The position numbers were made by a program, and so were the translations under genes. A stretch of 64,000 nt of DNA from VRUE01 sp963714155 (GTDB lineage Bacteria; Actinomycetota; Thermoleophilia; Solirubrobacterales; 70-9): contig OY970236.1 in the NCBI GenBank assembly GCA_963714155.1, forward strand, positions 1,426,001 through 1,490,000. The letters run 5' to 3'. Shown here in pieces: positions 16,454 to 25,800 of this stretch. The notes under the pieces were generated by a model. That model saw nothing but the letters and a program-made list of their open reading frames with translations. It ran no database searches and had not been told where the DNA came from. Numbering within the stretch: position 1 is the stretch's first letter; every line of letters begins with the position of its first letter.

Positions 16454-16701
16454 ATCGAGAACGCTTCGGCCGCTACTCTCGTGAGGCGATGCATGCGCAC
16501 TACGATCCGGATGTCGATATTGCCTTGATCGTGCTTCAACGCGGAGAGGCGGTAAGCCAGGAGTACGACTGGGGGCTGATTGATCGTGATCCTGTCGATG
16601 GCCACCTAATCGGATTTGAGATTTGGGATGCCAGTGGTCGCTTGCCGCCCGAGCTCCTCGACGCCCTGCCGACCCCGAATTCCGCGGCAGGCGCTGCATA
16701 G
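16450..16701 (+). CDS. DUF2283 protein, probable antitoxin partner
   Basis: 83 aa. The domain begins MHAHYDPDVDIALIVL and continues EYDWGLIDRDPVDGHLIGFEIWDAS, the typical DUF2283 layout (YDxxxDxLxI, then D..G.liGIEI). DUF2283 genes are commonly paired with DUF4258 genes as toxin-antitoxin modules. Start ATG 16450 is chosen because ATGA overlaps the remnant toxin's stop; ATG 16441 is possible. Lower local GC than tig and clpP suggests recent arrival. Confidence 0.68.
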   Translation: MNRERFGRYSREAMHAHYDPDVDIALIVLQRGEAVSQEYDWGLIDRDPVDGHLIGFEIWDASGRLPPELLDALPTPNSAAGAA

Positions 16702-16764
16702 AGCGGAAATCCTGACCGCCTTGTAGTGGCAGGAGGCGATCTGCAGGCGTTGAAGCCCGGTTAG

Positions 16765-17982
16765 GTGTTCGCTGGGTTGATAGACGGAAGGCGTCGCGAG
16801 GCGATTGCCGCGGCGGCGGCCCTGTTCGTCGCGATCTTCGTCCTGCGCACGACGGTCGGCACGCTCGCCGATGCGATCAGCTTCCTCTATGTGATCCCAG
16901 TCGTCGTCGTTGCGATCGCGCTCGGCATGCGCGCCGGGTTGCTCGCCGGCGCGGTTGCCTTCGGGCTCGCCTCAGCCTCGGCACTGATCGCCGACCAGGC
17001 AACCAGCGCTCTTGGCTACTTCAATCGCGCCATCGTCTTCCTCTTCATCGGCGCCCTGGTCGGACGTTTCGCCGATGAGTTGCGCTCGCTGGAGGCCGAA
17101 AGCAACCGCTTCTTCGACCTCTCCCGCGACATGATCTGCATTGCCGGCTTCGACGGTTACTTCAAGCGAGTCAACCCCGCTTTCGAGCGGACGCTCGGCT
17201 ACAGCCACAAGGAACTGCTCGAGCGCCCGTTCGTTGAGTTCGTCCATCCTGACGACCGCGAGACCACCGGTGAGGAGGCGGGTCATCTGGCGAAGGGTGG
17301 TGGAACGGTGCAGTTCCAGAACCGCTACCTCGACAAGGACGGCGACGTCCACTGGATCGAGTGGACCTCGGTCGGGATTCCCGACGAAGACGTGATCTAC
17401 GCCGTCGCTCGCGACATCACCGACCGCAAGATGCTCGAGCAGGAGCTGGAGCTGCTCTCGCTCAGTGACCCGCTCACCGGTGTCTTCAATCGCCGCCGTT
17501 TCGACGAGGCGCTGGAGGCACAGCTCACCCATGCGCGGCGGTATGGCCGTTGCGGGGCGCTGCTGATCGTCGACCTGGATCGCTTCAAGCAGATCAACGA
17601 TGAGTTCGGCCACGCCGCCGGGGACGAAGCTCTGCGTGCCGTGGCACGTCTCCTGGCCGCAAATCTGCGCCAGACCGATGTGCTCGCCCGCGATGCGGGT
17701 GGGCTGGTCGCTCGCCTGGGGGGCGACGAGTTCGCCCTTTTGCTGCCCGAGGTGGACGCCACTGGGGCGGAAGCGGTGGCGGGGCGGCTGGTCGACGCGC
17801 TTGCCGCAGAGCCGTTGGAGATCGGCGGCAAGCGGGTGCAGATCGGAATCAGCGTCGGGGCCAGCGCCTTCGGCGAGGGCGACTTTCCCTCGGCCGAGGA
17901 GCTCCTTGCTGCAGCCGATCGTGCGATGTACGTGGTCAAGGCGGCAGGCGGCGGTGGCGCTTCTATAGAGTCCCGCTCATGA
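16765..17982 (+). CDS. Membrane PAS-GGDEF diguanylate cyclase
   Basis: 405 aa: about four membrane helices (residues 10-95), a PAS domain (FFDLSRDMICIAGFDGYFKRVNP to VARDITDRK, about 115-225) and a GGDEF domain (SLSDPLTGVFNRRRF to the end). The active-site loop RLGGDEFALLLP is intact, so c-di-GMP synthesis is expected. The inhibitory RxxD site (RQTD) is followed by 13 residues (VLARDAGGLVARL) before GGDEF instead of the usual 5, apparently by a short local duplication (VLAR/LVAR). The stop overlaps clpP (ATGA), which couples it to that gene. Confidence 0.9.
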   Translation: MFAGLIDGRRREAIAAAAALFVAIFVLRTTVGTLADAISFLYVIPVVVVAIALGMRAGLLAGAVAFGLASASALIADQATSALGYFNRAIVFLFIGALVGRFADELRSLEAESNRFFDLSRDMICIAGFDGYFKRVNPAFERTLGYSHKELLERPFVEFVHPDDRETTGEEAGHLAKGGGTVQFQNRYLDKDGDVHWIEWTSVGIPDEDVIYAVARDITDRKMLEQELELLSLSDPLTGVFNRRRFDEALEAQLTHARRYGRCGALLIVDLDRFKQINDEFGHAAGDEALRAVARLLAANLRQTDVLARDAGGLVARLGGDEFALLLPEVDATGAEAVAGRLVDALAAEPLEIGGKRVQIGISVGASAFGEGDFPSAEELLAAADRAMYVVKAAGGGGASIESRS

Positions 17983-18563
17983 GTCCTCTGGTTCCAATGG
18001 TTGTCGAGCAGACCTCGCGCGGCGAGCGCGCCTTCGACATCTACTCACGCCTGCTTGGCGAGCGGATCGTCTTTCTCGGCACCCCGGTGACGGAGGACAT
18101 CGCCAACCTGATCGTGGCCCAGCTCCTGCACCTCGAGAGCGAGGACCCCGACAAGGACATCAGCCTCTACGTCAACTCGCCCGGCGGCTCGGTATATGCC
18201 GGCCTGGCGATCTACGACACGATGCAGTTCATCAAGCCCGACGTGCAGACGATCTGCGTCGGCATCGCGATGAGCATGGGCGCACTCTTGTTGGCCGGCG
18301 GCGCCGCCGGCAAGCGCATGTCGCTGCCCAACTCGAAGATCTTGATCCACCAGGTGTCATCCGGCTTCGAAGGCCAGGCGACCGACATCGAGATCCACGC
18401 CAAGGAGATCATCGATGTCCGCCGCCGCCTCGACGAGATCCTCGCCAAACACACTGGCCAGCCCTTCGAGAAGGTCACCAACGACACCGATCGCGACTAC
18501 TTCATGAGCGCCGAGGAGGCCAAGGAGTACAACCTCGTCGACCGCGTCATCGAACACCACTGA
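17979..18563 (+). CDS. clpP: ATP-dependent Clp protease proteolytic subunit
   Basis: 194-aa serine protease that forms heptameric rings with ClpX/ClpC unfoldases. The catalytic triad is visible: Ser99 (GIAMSMGALLL), His124 (ILIHQVSSGF) and Asp173. The N-terminal axial loop is present (VVEQTSRGERAFDIYSRLL). Normally tig is followed directly by clpP; here a toxin-antitoxin remnant and a diguanylate cyclase separate them. clpX is absent; an M23 peptidase follows instead. Confidence 0.96.
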   Translation: MSPLVPMVVEQTSRGERAFDIYSRLLGERIVFLGTPVTEDIANLIVAQLLHLESEDPDKDISLYVNSPGGSVYAGLAIYDTMQFIKPDVQTICVGIAMSMGALLLAGGAAGKRMSLPNSKILIHQVSSGFEGQATDIEIHAKEIIDVRRRLDEILAKHTGQPFEKVTNDTDRDYFMSAEEAKEYNLVDRVIEHH

Positions 18564-19078
18564 AGCGCCCGCTCGCTCTAGCACTTCTCCTTCTCGCGGC
18601 CCTTGCCGCACCGGCCTCCGCCAGCATCGCCTCACCCAGCGGCGGCCTCACCTATTACGAGCACGTCTTTCCCGTCCAGGGCCCGCACGGCACCCGCGGC
18701 TACATCGGTGAGTTCGGCGCCCCCCGCAGCGGCGGCCGTACCCACGACGGCTTCGACATCGTCGCCGCCTGCGGCACGCCGCTGGTGGCCGTTCGCGGCG
18801 GTCGAGTACGGCGCGTCGGCTACGACCCGGTGCTCTACGGCAACTACTTGCTGATCCACGGCGAAGGGGAGGGGCGCAGCTACTTCTACGCTCACATGCC
18901 GCGGGTGGCGCTGGTTCATGAGGGTGAGCGTGTATACACGGGCGAGCGAGTAGGTGCGGTGGGGGAGACCGGAAACGCGGTTAGCGTGGGTTGCCACCTC
19001 CACTTCGAGATCCACGTGCATGGGTGGCCGGTCGACCCAGAGCCGTTGTTGGGGCACTGGCCCGAGACGGTTTTCTAA
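18560..19078 (+). CDS. Secreted M23 (LytM) peptidase, apparent CTG start
   Basis: 172 aa. The frame gives a clear signal peptide (KRPLALALLLLAALAAPASA), then the M23 zinc site: H62-x-x-x-D66 (THDGFDIV) and HLHFEIHVHG, with GNYLLIHGEG between. It is a predicted cell-wall endopeptidase. No ATG, GTG or TTG precedes the signal peptide in frame; the only candidate is CTG 18560, whose CTGA overlaps the clpP stop in the same manner as ATGA couplings elsewhere here. A purely internal start at 18785 would delete the first zinc-site half and is rejected. Confidence 0.78.
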   Translation: MKRPLALALLLLAALAAPASASIASPSGGLTYYEHVFPVQGPHGTRGYIGEFGAPRSGGRTHDGFDIVAACGTPLVAVRGGRVRRVGYDPVLYGNYLLIHGEGEGRSYFYAHMPRVALVHEGERVYTGERVGAVGETGNAVSVGCHLHFEIHVHGWPVDPEPLLGHWPETVF

Positions 19079-19202
19079 CTTTCCAAGTCCTTGGTGGGCG
19101 TTTTGCGCATGCCCAAGGGGCTTATCCGCCCCAGACCACGAATTGGAAAACCTGAGCTGGGAACGTCTTGATTTCAGCGGTCTCGCTGGGACGGTTGTGC
19201 CG

Positions 19203-19418
19203 ATGGCTGATGAGGGAAATCGACTGCCGGAAGGAGAAGCAAAAGTGGGCGAGAGAGACTTCAAGGACGAGTTGGAGCGAGAGAGGCTGAAGGACCGCCG
19301 GAGCAAGCGCAGGGCCCGTGAGCTCGATGAGGATTTCCTCCGCCGCAAGCGCAAGGTCTTGCTCTGGGCCGCCGTCATCGGCCTCTTCTACGCCCTGATC
19401 TACGGCTGGCGAGACTGA
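19203..19418 (+). CDS. Small membrane protein, charged N-terminus and one C-terminal helix
   Basis: 71 aa, family not recognised. A strongly charged, probably coiled-coil region (residues 15-50, ERDFKDELERERLKDRRSKR and so on) is followed by one membrane helix (VLLWAAVIGLFYALIYGW). ATG 19203 is chosen; GTG 19246 with a nearby ggag is an alternative. It lies 124 bases after the M23 gene. Confidence 0.5.
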   Translation: MADEGNRLPEGEAKVGERDFKDELERERLKDRRSKRRARELDEDFLRRKRKVLLWAAVIGLFYALIYGWRD

Positions 19419-19474
19419 GCGAAGTTCCGCCCTGCTCCCGCTTGGCTTGCGCCCCTCGCTGAGATCTGGTACCA

Positions 19475-19490
19475 ATTAGAAAACGTTTAG
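19475..19490 (+). promoter_or_regulatory. ATTAGAAAAC box upstream of the tandem-TetR gene
   Basis: attagaaaacgttt matches the box found 25 bases before the -35 of the A-family genes (34117, 35491 attagaaaacttt). It lies 71-86 bases ahead of the TTG start at 19561 and runs into tagatac, a possible -10. This is a candidate operator that would link this regulator to the A genes. Confidence 0.35.
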
Positions 19491-19560
19491 ATACGGCTGA
19501 GGTCTTACCTAGGGGGAATCAAGGGATTGGCGCAGCGATGGGTGGGAGCAGGGAGCGTTT

Positions 19561-20877
19561 TTGGCCGCCACGCGTGAGAAGGAGCGGTCGGCGAGCGCGG
19601 TTGCTACCCCCGCTCGCTACGGAAAACTAAGTCCCGGGCCGGGGATGCCGGCCGTCGAAGTCGAGGCGCACCAGCGGGCTCGCCTGCAGGCCGGAATGGT
19701 CGAGCTGGCCGGCAGCGAGGGCTACGAAGCCGTCACCGTTCGGCGGCTCTCCCAGATCGCCGGCGTTTCGACTCGGACCTTTTACGAGCACTTCCAGGGG
19801 AAGGACGAGTGCCTCCTCTCGACTTGCGATCTGATCGTCGAGTGCGCGGTCGGCCGCCTCACCACCCTGCAGAGCGAGCCCGACTGGAGGGAGCGACTGC
19901 GACGGGTCATTGCCGAGCTCGCCGACGGGGTGGCCGCCCAAGCACTCGCGGCTCGACTCATCCTCATAGAGGCACCCGCCGCAGGGCTTGGGCAGGCACA
20001 TCGCATAGAGGGAATCTGCGAAGTAGTTCTGAGCGATTGCTTCTCTGATTCCCGTATGCCACCCATGCTGCTCAGGGGTATCACGTCCGGTGTCCTGAGT
20101 GTGGTGCAGGCTCGGCTGCTCGCGGGTGAAGAGCACGAGCTACCCGATCTCGTGGACGAACTCGTCACATGGGCTCTTTCTTTGAGTGACTTGAGTGTGG
20201 CGGAGCTCGCCACGTTGGACCGTCAATCGAAGCCGGCGCAGCAGCCCCAGGGACTTGACCGCCCCACAGTGAAAGGGTGGAATTCTGAAGGCGAAAATGA
20301 AGACGGTCGTCGGCTGCTTCTCGCGGCGGCGGCTCGACTCGCCACCAGTCGGAACTATCAACAGCTGACGACAGTGGATATTCGCGCTGCGGCCGGAGTG
20401 TCACGTCGAAGTTTCGATTCACACTTCGATAGCGCCGGGGATTGTTTCCGCGCAGCACTTGAAGCTCGGATAGTAGATGCGTTCGAGTACGCAATTCAGC
20501 AAGCGCCGGGACGTAGTTGGGCCGAAGATGCCCACCTCACAATCAGTTCACTCTGTTGGCAGATGGCAGGGGATCCGATGCTTGCCTCGCCAGGTTCTCA
20601 GAGCCTTTTCACGGAAGGGCCTGGCGGGTCTCGCAGTCAAAACAGGATGAAAACATTTGCCGCCGAGCGCCTCCGTGCAAGTGCCCCGTCGCCCTTCGAG
20701 CGTCCGAAGCAAGCAGTCGCTGAAGCCTCAGTGGGAGCAGTTTGGGGACTTCTCCTGCGCGATGCCCCGCAGAGGCCGCGACAGATCCCACGCATCATCT
20801 CGTGGTCCTCCTACATCATGCTGGCACCCACAATCGGGTCTTGCGCGGCCCTGCAAGTGGCCGGAAGCCGGGACTAG
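19561..20877 (+). CDS. Tandem TetR-family regulator (two TetR units fused)
   Basis: 438 aa with two TetR-type DNA-binding domains in one chain. The first is AGMVELAGSEGYEAVTVRRL plus QIAGVSTRTFYEHFQGKDE; the second, near residues 255-305, is LLLAAAARLATSRNYQQLTT plus IRAAAGVSRRSFDSHFDSAGD. Each is followed by a helical ligand/dimer domain. One polypeptide could thus replace a TetR homodimer. The TTG start has gggagcaggg upstream. It is directly upstream of A1 on the same strand, and the box at 19475 resembles those before the A genes, so control of the secreted cluster is plausible. Confidence 0.85.
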   Translation: MAATREKERSASAVATPARYGKLSPGPGMPAVEVEAHQRARLQAGMVELAGSEGYEAVTVRRLSQIAGVSTRTFYEHFQGKDECLLSTCDLIVECAVGRLTTLQSEPDWRERLRRVIAELADGVAAQALAARLILIEAPAAGLGQAHRIEGICEVVLSDCFSDSRMPPMLLRGITSGVLSVVQARLLAGEEHELPDLVDELVTWALSLSDLSVAELATLDRQSKPAQQPQGLDRPTVKGWNSEGENEDGRRLLLAAAARLATSRNYQQLTTVDIRAAAGVSRRSFDSHFDSAGDCFRAALEARIVDAFEYAIQQAPGRSWAEDAHLTISSLCWQMAGDPMLASPGSQSLFTEGPGGSRSQNRMKTFAAERLRASAPSPFERPKQAVAEASVGAVWGLLLRDAPQRPRQIPRIISWSSYIMLAPTIGSCAALQVAGSRD

Positions 20878-20900
20878 GCCCCCCTCGTGCCTTTCCTCGG

Positions 20901-20954
20901 GTTAAAAAACATCGCTCCTGTTTTCTTGACCAGTTGAGGGACGTATGCGAGCCT
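20901..20954 (+). promoter_or_regulatory. A1 promoter with upstream box
   Basis: Box gttaaaaaacatc (20901) lies 25 bases before TTGACC (20926-20931), then a 17-nt spacer and GAGCCT (20949-20954). The -10 keeps A at position 2 and T at position 6 but has G first, as in the other four A promoters. Confidence 0.55.
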
Positions 20955-21012
20955 ATCGACGTACGAGGTGGTTCTTGCCTCGTACAACCGTAACTCAAAT
21001 GGGAAGGAAGCA

Positions 21013-21732
21013 ATGAAGAACAGCAAGTTTGGACTCAGGGCTTTTGGGCTCGCCCTCGTGGCGGCCCTCAGCCTGATGGCCTTCTCGGCCGTCGCCGCTC
21101 AGGCGGAAGAATTATCCGATGGTGGTAAAGCCGCCAAATTCTTAGTCGAAAAAAGTGCTGCGTTAGCAGTAGGCAAGACCTTTGAAGCGAACCAAGTGGG
21201 CACAGGAACCCTCTTAGTGCCGGGCCGCGTCGACATTTTATGCACAACAGGCACAACTACCGGTACAGTTAATAATGAAACAGATGCATCAGGCACTGCC
21301 TCATTCACCGGATGTTCGGCTTGGTCGCCCGTCACCGTATTAGGCGCTTCACATGTGACCAAAGTGAACTGCACCGTCAAAGAACCAATCGTCGCGGGCG
21401 GATTAGCGTTACCGAAGCTACACAACAGTGGTCAATATGTCTTACTTGAGCAAAAAGAAGCTGCAGTGCCCTTCGCCACTGTCTTCCTCGAAGGCGCAGA
21501 ATGCCCGCTGACCAAAGAAAACAAAGTAACCGGAAGTGTTGTCGGGCAGGTCGATGGCAACGATACCAAAACACCGAAACTATTATTCAGCCATACGATT
21601 CAGAAATTATTCCAAGTGGGCGCCGCGGGTGACCATCTGAAATTCGGTGCGTTCGAGGCATATCTCGATGCCGAAGCAACAGGAAAAGTCACCACCGTAT
21701 CGCATAAAGAATTGCCGCTCGGAGTCTGCTAG
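21013..21732 (+). CDS. A-family secreted protein A1
   Basis: 239 aa; the family is not recognised and looks lineage-specific. A signal peptide ends AAQA at about residue 32. The mature part opens LSDGGKAAKFLV and has conserved Cys at DILC, FTGC, VNC, ECPLT and the C-terminal GVC. The signal peptide uses CTC/CTG for Leu, whereas the mature part has about 11 TTA codons. It is the first of five paralogues (others at 32495, 34232, 35607 and 36745). RBS ggaagg. It is followed by its own terminator and sits behind the tandem-TetR gene. Likely role: an exported surface or matrix protein (inference). Confidence 0.85.
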   Translation: MKNSKFGLRAFGLALVAALSLMAFSAVAAQAEELSDGGKAAKFLVEKSAALAVGKTFEANQVGTGTLLVPGRVDILCTTGTTTGTVNNETDASGTASFTGCSAWSPVTVLGASHVTKVNCTVKEPIVAGGLALPKLHNSGQYVLLEQKEAAVPFATVFLEGAECPLTKENKVTGSVVGQVDGNDTKTPKLLFSHTIQKLFQVGAAGDHLKFGAFEAYLDAEATGKVTTVSHKELPLGVC

Positions 21733-21792
21733 CACCATCAGCACCAAGCAGTTCGCTGTAAACAGTATGTTACGTAGTAGAAGGTAGCATCC

Positions 21793-21824
21793 ACCAGGAC
21801 CGCACCTTAGGGTGCGGTCCTGGT
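21793..21824 (+). terminator. A1 terminator hairpin
   Basis: Perfect 14-bp stem accaggaccgcacc/ggtgcggtcctggt with tetraloop ttag, followed by a weak ttcc tract. The same structure with changed bases follows each A gene. Confidence 0.75.
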
Positions 21825-21978
21825 TTCCAGAAGTAACGGGGACAAGAAGGCAGGGACTGGGAAACGGGATGAAACAGGGATCCAAACGGGGCACAGGCAC
21901 CGGACCTTGCGAAGTCAGCACGAGTCAACAAAGGCCGGCCGGGGAGTCCGGTAGCCGCAAGTCAAGGAGGGGGAGTTG

Positions 21979-22764
21979 ATGTACTCACGCATACGCGAGC
22001 AATTCAGCACCACGGCACTGATCCTCTCGATCGTAGCTTTGGTATTCGCGCTTTCAGGTGGCGCCTACGCGGCGTCTCAAGCACAAACTTCTAAGACAAA
22101 AGTCGTCAAAGGCCCTCCGGGACCAAAGGGTAAGCCGGGTAAGGCGGGCCCTGCAGGCCCAGCCGGTCCCACTGGCCCCAAGGGTGATGCAGGCGCCCAG
22201 GGAGCCACCGGGGGCGCCGGAGCACCTGGCAAAGACGGCAACTCAGCCGTCGTCACGCCGATCCAGTCAGAAACAGGCAAATGCGACGAACGTGCCGGGG
22301 CCGAAGTATCGGTCAAAAACACCGCAGGTGTAGTTGAAGTCTGCGAAGGCGAGAAAGGTCCGCCAGGATCGCCCTGGCCGGCGGGTGGCACGCTTCCGGT
22401 CGGCAGTACCGAGACCGGCGCCTGGTCTATAAACGGCACCGAAGAAAGCGCGCTCTTTGACCAGTACCTACTTGCGCCGATCTCTTTCACGATTCCGCTC
22501 GCAGCGGAATTGGATGAAGCCCATGTTCATTTTCAAGGCGAAGCGGGCTTCGCGACCAATTGTCCGGGAAACGCCGAAAACCCGCAGGCGGCCAGTGGCC
22601 ACCTCTGCGTTTTCAACGGTCTTGTGCAAAACATGACCTTCGGCGGCATCACCTCCCTCGGATTTAGCTTCAGCAGCCAAGCCAATAAATCAGGCGCCAT
22701 TCTCTACTTCACCGTTACGGATGAAGAGCCAGTCGGGCTCGGCAGCTGGGCGGTGACCGGCTAG
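21979..22764 (+). CDS. Secreted collagen-like (Gly-X-Y) protein
   Basis: 261 aa. An N-terminal signal/anchor helix (TTALILSIVALVFALSGGAYA) is followed by about 15 Gly-X-Y triplets (GPPGPKGKPGKAGPAGPAG, interruption-free to GKDG), then a globular C-terminal domain of about 160 residues that includes CDERAGAEV and VEVCEGEKGPPG. Bacterial collagen-like proteins form triple-helical surface stalks. ATG 21979 has an excellent RBS (ggaggggg). The 130-bp leader in front of it reappears after A2 (33320-33465), where the gene itself is gone. Confidence 0.85.
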   Translation: MYSRIREQFSTTALILSIVALVFALSGGAYAASQAQTSKTKVVKGPPGPKGKPGKAGPAGPAGPTGPKGDAGAQGATGGAGAPGKDGNSAVVTPIQSETGKCDERAGAEVSVKNTAGVVEVCEGEKGPPGSPWPAGGTLPVGSTETGAWSINGTEESALFDQYLLAPISFTIPLAAELDEAHVHFQGEAGFATNCPGNAENPQAASGHLCVFNGLVQNMTFGGITSLGFSFSSQANKSGAILYFTVTDEEPVGLGSWAVTG

Positions 22765-22790
22765 TTCAACCTAGGACTTGACAGGGCAGC

Positions 22791-22826
22791 GTTGGGGCTG
22801 GGCGGCCAAGGCAGCCCAGCCCCAAC
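22791..22826 (+). terminator. Perfect 12-bp inverted repeat after the collagen-like gene
   Basis: gttggggctggg (22791-22802) pairs with cccagccccaac (22815-22826) around a 12-nt loop. No T-run follows. It is located between the collagen-like stop and ATG 22874. Confidence 0.55.
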
Positions 22827-22873
22827 TGAGTAGACCAGCTTCGAATCGCACCGAGAAAGAGAGTAAATCGCCA

Positions 22874-25800
22874 ATGAGACGCCTCACAACAACCATCGCA
22901 ACCGCGATCGTGCTCTGCCTTTCTCTATCCGCGAGCAATGCCTTTGCCGCACCCTCGGTGGTGGTCAAGACCGGCTTCTCACATGTCAGCACCGACTCGG
23001 CGCGTTTCGAAGCGCTGATCGACCCTAAAGGCGCCCAGACCAAATACCGCTTCGAGTACGGCACCGGCGCCTGTGCCTCGAGCGCTTGCACCAGGGCACC
23101 GGTGCCAGAAGGCAAAATCCCCGCGGTAGTGAGTGCCACGGGAGATCTGAAAGCGGGCGATGAAACGATCACCAACGTCGTCGTCTCCGGAGGGGCATTC
23201 GCCATCGGCGACGTGATCACAGGCGCCGGCATCCCGGCCGAAACGAAAATCATCGGGATCGACCTCGGCGCCAAAACGCTGAAGCTCTCCAAACAGATCA
23301 CCGCCACCGCAACCGGCGTGGCCCTGACCGCCACTGGCCCCCAGCCGGTCTCGGTTTCGGTCTCGGGCCTCAGCCCCAACACGCTCTATCACCTGCGAAT
23401 CATCGCCAACAACGGCGAAAAAGCCGACGGGGCGGAAGTCACCTTCATCACCTACTCCCCGCCAGCAGGTCATCCCCAGCTGCGCCAACGACGTCTTCCG
23501 CAGTCGAACCCCAGCCCTCGGGTATGCTTCCCGACTGTCGCGCCTATGAGCAGGCCAGCCCGGTGGAGAAGAACGGGATGGATGCGCTGGGCCGCGAGAG
23601 CTACGCCCGTGCCTCGGCGACGGCGACGCTGTCGTATTCGTCTCGACCAGCTCGGTGCCAGGCGGTAAAGGCGGCCAGGAACTGCCGGTCTACCTGGCCG
23701 GCCGCGGGGCGGGCAACTGGTCAACGCAGGGCCTCTTGCCGCCCGAGAGTGCGGGCACCAACGCCAACGTCTTGGGCTGGACGCCTGACTTCGCCCAAGT
23801 CTTCGACTCGGCGAGAAACCGGTCGGCAGCGGCTTCGACTCGACCTTCCTCTCGCGCTCGAGTGACGATGGCGACCTGACCGCGGTCGCCCCCTACGGCA
23901 GCGGCCTGGGAGGAATCCTAGGTGAAGTAGCCAAATTGGCCGGCACCAGCGCCGACGGATCGCAAAGGTCTTCTTCGAAAACAAAAGCAAACTGACCCAG
24001 GCTCCGGCGGGCCTGGCCGGCAAGCCAAACGTCTACGTCTGGGACCGCGCCACGAACACACTGCGCCTGGCGAGCGCCCTCAACAGCGCAGGACCCGAAG
24101 GCCAAGCAGCACCCAAAGGCGCCTTCGCCGGCGCCTACGACTGGATAGGCGAAGGCACGCTGCGGGGCGGCTCAGCCAGCTTCTACTACACCCAAGACAA
24201 CCACGCGATCAGCGCTTCCGGCGACCTCTACTTCACCGCGGCGGCCAGTGGGCAGCTGTATTTGCGGCGCAACCCGACCAAAGCGCAAAGCCCACTCGAC
24301 GTAGACGGAGAGTGCACCAACGCCGCCCTGGCCTGCACCGTGCAGGTATCGGCCTCCCAGAAGAGCAACGGCGGGGAACCGGACGGCAGCGATGCGGGCG
24401 GCGAGCGCCCGGCGGCCTTCATGGGCGCAAGCGCCGACGGCTCCCGGGTGCTACTCGCCTCGGCGGAGAAGCTGACCGACGACGCCACCACCGGCCCCGA
24501 ACCGGGACCGGCCTCGATCGCGGGGGCGAAACTGGGCGCAAGTGAAGCCGAAGGGATCGACACCGAATTGATCCCCGCTCCTGCTCGCGCGACGGGCCTG
24601 GTCACGCAAGGCGAATTCCTCTACTGGGCCGACCCGATCCAGGGCACGATCGGGCGGGCAAAACTCGACGGCACCGACGCGAACAAAGAATTCATCAGCG
24701 GCCTGGATTCGCCGCGCTGGCTCGCCGCCGACTCCAAATACCTCTACTGGACCGACATGCACGAAGGAAACGAAGGCGAAGGCACGATCGGGCGGGTGGA
24801 ACTGGACGGCATATCTGATTTCAAACCGGAATTCATCACCGGGGCCAACAGGCCACAGGGGATCGCGGTCAGCGCGAGCAACATCTATTGGGCGAATGAA
24901 GGCACCTCCGCAAAAAACACGAGGTCGATCGGGCGGGCGGGGATCGCGGGCGACGGGGTGCAGCAGGGCTGGCGTCACCTTGGCCCCGACGAAATTCCGC
25001 AGGGGCATCGCGGTCGACGCCAGCCACGTCTACTGGACGCTGAACCGGCCGACGGTGGGCGAAGCGGTCGGTTGTCGATCTGATCCGGATCGACCTCGAC
25101 GGCTCGAACGAAAAATTCAAAGCCTTCGACGAAGGCCCCAACTTCAAGCTGGGCGGGATCGCGATCGACGCCTCCCACGTCTACTGGGCTGATCAGAGCG
25201 GCGGCACGATCGGGCGCTCAGACCTCGACCTGGGGAGCCTCGAACCCGAATTCATCGATGTCACAGAAACCGGAGGCAGCCCGATCGGCCTGGCGCTGGC
25301 GGGCTCGAACCTCTTCTGGTCGCTGAACGGCGAACCGCCCTTGACCTCCGCCAGCGACCTCTACCGCTACGAGACGGCGACGGGGGAGCTCGAGGACCTG
25401 ACCGTCGACACCAGCGATCTCAATGGGGCCGAAGTGAAAGGGGTGCTGGGCAGCATCAGAAGACGGCTCGCACGTCTACTTCGCGGCAAACGGGGTACTC
25501 GACGGTGTCACCGGCAGCCCCAACGCCAACGGCGAAGAGGCCGAAGCGGGGGATTGCAGCGGCGACGCGATCAACGACTTCCACTTCAGCGGCACTTGCA
25601 ACCTCTACCTGGCGCGGGAGGGGCAGGCGACGAGGTTCATCGCGCGACTCGATGCAAGCAGCGATGCGAGCAACTGGATGCCGCGGGGCAATCTGCTCTC
25701 AGGCGAGAAAGACCGCACGGGTCAGCTCGGACGGGCAGACGCTGCTCTTCGCTCGCAAGCGGCAGCTGAGCGCCTATGACAACGAAGGGGTGCCGGAGCT

